From: Thermoleophilia bacterium | GTDB taxonomy: Bacteria; Actinomycetota; Thermoleophilia; Gaiellales; Gaiellaceae | DNA length: 14,980 nt | Assembly (NCBI GenBank): GCA_025934335.1 | Contig: JAICYG010000055.1 | Coordinates: forward strand, 1-14,980 | Direction: 5' to 3' | In this document: positions 13,005 to 14,980 of the stretch, one piece after another | Numbering within the stretch: the stretch's first letter is position 1 | Layout: each line of letters starts with the position of its first letter | Notes under the pieces: generated by a model | What the model was told of the DNA's origin: nothing | Database searches by the model: none | The model's input: the letters and a program-made list of their open reading frames with translations, nothing else | Made by a program: the position numbers and the translations under genes

Positions 13005-14302
13005 GGCGCCTGACGAGCTTCCTCTTCCTATCGAGCGTCTTCTGCGTGACGTTCGAGAAGGTGCACTGGAACTTCGCCGGGACGGTGTCGCTCGCGGACG
13101 TACTCGCGATCCTCTTCCTGGTTTCCTTCGCGCTCGGCACGCAGCGCTGGCGCGTGCCGCGAACCACGGCGATCCTCGCCGGCTTCCTCGCCGCCTTCCT
13201 GCTCGTCTACCTGCTCGGCTACTTCGACCTCTCCGACTCTGACGCGCTCGCGCAGTGGGGGAAGGGCCTGACGAAGTGGCTGATCCACTTCGTGTTCCTC
13301 GCCGCAGCCGTTGTGTGGCTGTCGCGTCGCGGCCAGCGCTACTTCTGGCGCACGCTCGGCTGGTTCAGCGCGGGCATCGTCGTCAACGCGCTGTACGGCG
13401 TGCTGCAGCTGCTCGACGCACGGCGCGGCGGCAACCTCGACGCGACGATCCTCTCGCCCATCACCGGCGGCGCGAGCCAGATCAACGTCTACGGCGCGAT
13501 CAACGGCGCGAACGTCTACCGCCCGAACGCGATGACGGGCGACCCGAACCACCTCGGGATCATGCTGATCGTCCCGCTCCTGATCCTGACGCCGCTGTAC
13601 CTGCGGCTCGAGCGGCGGCACCCGATGAAGAAGTGGCTGATGGTGACGATCGGGTTCCTGCTCGTCGTCGAGGTGGCGACGCTCTCGCGCAGCGGCATCC
13701 TCGGGCTCGCAGTCGGCGCGCTCATCCTCGCGGTGCCCTACCGGCGGTACCTGCGCACGCCGCAGCTGCTCGTGCCGATCGGCGCCGCGCTGGCGGTGCT
13801 GCTCGGGATCTTCCTCTGGCGCCAGTCCTTCTTCACGACGGTTCTGAAGTCGCGCGTCCAGACGAGCGGCGGCTCCGAGAACGCGCACTTCCAGGTGTAC
13901 TCGTTCATCCCCCAGGTGCTGCACACCGACCCGCTGTTCGGGCTCGGCCTGAACACGTTCTCGGTCTACTACCAGTTCGTCACGGGCAAGACGAACTGGG
14001 GGCCGCACAGCTACTACGTCGCGCTGCTCGTCGAAACCGGCCTGATCGGGACGACGCTCTTCGCGCTGTTCCTGCTCTGGGTGTTCGGGCGCCTGCATGC
14101 CGCACGCGCGCTCGGCCGGCGACTTGCCGCGGCGAAGGACCCACTCGCTGCGCGTGTACGGCCGCTCGCGTGGGGCTGCACCGCGGCGCTCGCCGGCACG
14201 CTCGCCTCGAACGCGTTCTACCTGACGATGCAGTTCTATTACTTCTACGCGTTCGTCGCGCTCGCGCTGTCGATCCCCGTGGTCTTCTCTGCGCGCGAAT
14301 GA
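13001..14302 (+). CDS. O-antigen ligase/polymerase-like membrane protein (WaaL/Wzy superfamily)
   Basis: A 433-residue polytopic inner-membrane protein with about eleven or twelve hydrophobic segments. Family marks are RPNAMTGDPNHLGIML (174-189), LSRSGILGL (228-236) and, in the large external loop region, GPHSYYVALLVETGLIG (334-350), the usual position of the catalytic His of Wzy_C proteins. Such proteins join lipid-linked oligosaccharides to one another or to an acceptor on the outer face of the membrane. Whether it acts as polymerase or ligase cannot be told. The start is ATG 13001, overlapping the GT4 stop; the long upstream open frame is a shadow. It ends at ATGA, shared with the next glycosyltransferase. 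Confidence 0.82.
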   Translation: MRRLTSFLFLSSVFCVTFEKVHWNFAGTVSLADVLAILFLVSFALGTQRWRVPRTTAILAGFLAAFLLVYLLGYFDLSDSDALAQWGKGLTKWLIHFVFLAAAVVWLSRRGQRYFWRTLGWFSAGIVVNALYGVLQLLDARRGGNLDATILSPITGGASQINVYGAINGANVYRPNAMTGDPNHLGIMLIVPLLILTPLYLRLERRHPMKKWLMVTIGFLLVVEVATLSRSGILGLAVGALILAVPYRRYLRTPQLLVPIGAALAVLLGIFLWRQSFFTTVLKSRVQTSGGSENAHFQVYSFIPQVLHTDPLFGLGLNTFSVYYQFVTGKTNWGPHSYYVALLVETGLIGTTLFALFLLWVFGRLHAARALGRRLAAAKDPLAARVRPLAWGCTAALAGTLASNAFYLTMQFYYFYAFVALALSIPVVFSARE

Positions 14303-14980
14303 AGGTTGTCGTGCTGACGACGTCCTACCCGTCGCCGGCGCATCCGGTGGCCGGGAACTTCGTCGCGTCGTACGTCGAAGCGGTGCGCGCGGCCGGCGTC
14401 GAGGTGGAGGTCGTGTCGCCGGCGAGCTTCCGGCATTTCGGTGTGGCGTACGGCTCGGGCATCGCGCAGAACCTGCGCGCCGCGCCGTGGAAGCTCGCAA
14501 TCGTGCCGGCGTTCCTCGCCGCGTTCTCGGCCGCGGCGCGTCGCGCCGCGCGCGATGCCGACCTCGTGCACGCGCACTGGATCCCGTCCGCGCTCGCCGC
14601 GCGGGCGACCGGCAAGCCGTACGTGCTGCAGGTGTGGGGGACGGACGTCGAGCTCGCGCGCCGCGCGCCGGCGCTCGTGCGGCCGCTCGTGCGCGGCGCG
14701 CGCGTCGTCGTGGCCGCGTCGTCCTACCTGGCGGAGGAGGCACGCGTGCTCGGAGCGCGCGAGGTGGCGGTCGTGCCGGTGCCGATCCGCGTCCCGGATC
14801 ACGTCGGCGCGCCCGCAGACCCGCCGCACGTCCTCTTCGCGGGCCGTCTCAGCGAGGAGAAGGGGATCCTCGAGTTCCTCGAGGCCACCGAGGGGCTACC
14901 GCGCGTGATCGTCGGCGACGGGCCGCTCCGCGACCGCGTTCCCGAGGCGATCGGCTTCGTGCCGCCGTCGGAGCTGGGCC
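14299..14980 (+). CDS. GT4-type glycosyltransferase, N-terminal part (runs off the window)
   Basis: 227 complete codons are visible and the frame is open at the window edge. The start is MKVVVLTTSYPSPAHPVAGNF, the usual GT4 N terminus with the Gly-containing loop before the acceptor domain. DLVHAHWIPSALAA (about 92-105) and VLQVWGTDVELARR are typical of this family, and the second domain begins at HVLFAGRLSEEKGILEFLEA (about 176-195). It is probably a cytoplasmic hexosyltransferase acting late in glycan assembly. The ATG at 14299 overlaps the previous stop (ATGA), so the operon continues beyond the window. The donor-binding E-x7-E region lies outside. Confidence 0.87.
   Translation, partial: MKVVVLTTSYPSPAHPVAGNFVASYVEAVRAAGVEVEVVSPASFRHFGVAYGSGIAQNLRAAPWKLAIVPAFLAAFSAAARRAARDADLVHAHWIPSALAARATGKPYVLQVWGTDVELARRAPALVRPLVRGARVVVAASSYLAEEARVLGAREVAVVPVPIRVPDHVGAPADPPHVLFAGRLSEEKGILEFLEATEGLPRVIVGDGPLRDRVPEAIGFVPPSELG

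Noticed and set aside
13028..14743. Long minus-strand open frame of 571 codons, and similar ones at 3445-4749 and 5890-6984
   Set aside because: They lie antisense to clear enzymes, are dominated by Arg, Ala, Val and His, and show no recognisable motif. Such frames are expected in DNA of this GC content.

Overview
The window is very GC-rich (roughly 70% or more by eye) and densely coded, with GTG starts and ATGA/GTGA overlaps. Short TANNNT boxes sit just upstream of start codons. Together with the family content this fits an actinomycete-type bacterium, perhaps a deep-branching Thermoleophilia/Gaiellales-like lineage. That placement is inference: there is no rRNA or other marker gene here. 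I saw no tRNA, rRNA, CRISPR array, transposase or integrase, and no gene-free stretch longer than 300 bases.

Left flank (1-2768). Two convergent MFS transporter genes meet at 594-597, where one CTAG supplies both stop codons. A 153-base intergenic region (1716-1868) holds a candidate operator (1810-1829) and a strong hairpin (1838-1871) at the end of an intact DUF402-family gene on the minus strand. Upstream of that gene lies a decayed DUF402 paralogue whose first and last parts survive in different frames.

Right block (2769-14980). This is one plus-strand surface-glycan operon that runs off the window. All twelve junctions inside it overlap, so it contains no intergenic DNA. Order: polyprenyl-phosphate-type GT2 glycosyltransferase; a 23-codon micro-ORF; RmlB/LegB-like SDR; ATP-grasp ligase; DegT-type PLP aminotransferase; LPG-synthase-type membrane protein; second GT2; large GT-C-like membrane protein; a second micro-ORF homologous to the first; CDP-paratose-2-epimerase-like SDR; GT4; O-antigen ligase/polymerase-like protein; partial GT4. 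A plausible reading is that the SDR and aminotransferase make an amino sugar, the ATP-grasp enzyme caps it with an amino-acid-like group, and the glycosyltransferases and membrane proteins assemble and polymerise a lipid-linked glycan.

Most unusual content. First, a roughly 67-base element occurs twice (3668-3734 and 10616-10683), each time wedged by 4-base stop/start overlaps between a glycan gene and an SDR gene. It encodes an Arg-rich micropeptide and contains a hairpin with two compensated base-pair changes between copies. Second, the ATP-grasp gene carries two perfect AT-rich palindromes written in otherwise rare codons. Third, the second SDR has Phe where the catalytic Tyr of YxxxK is expected, and it probably starts with CTG.
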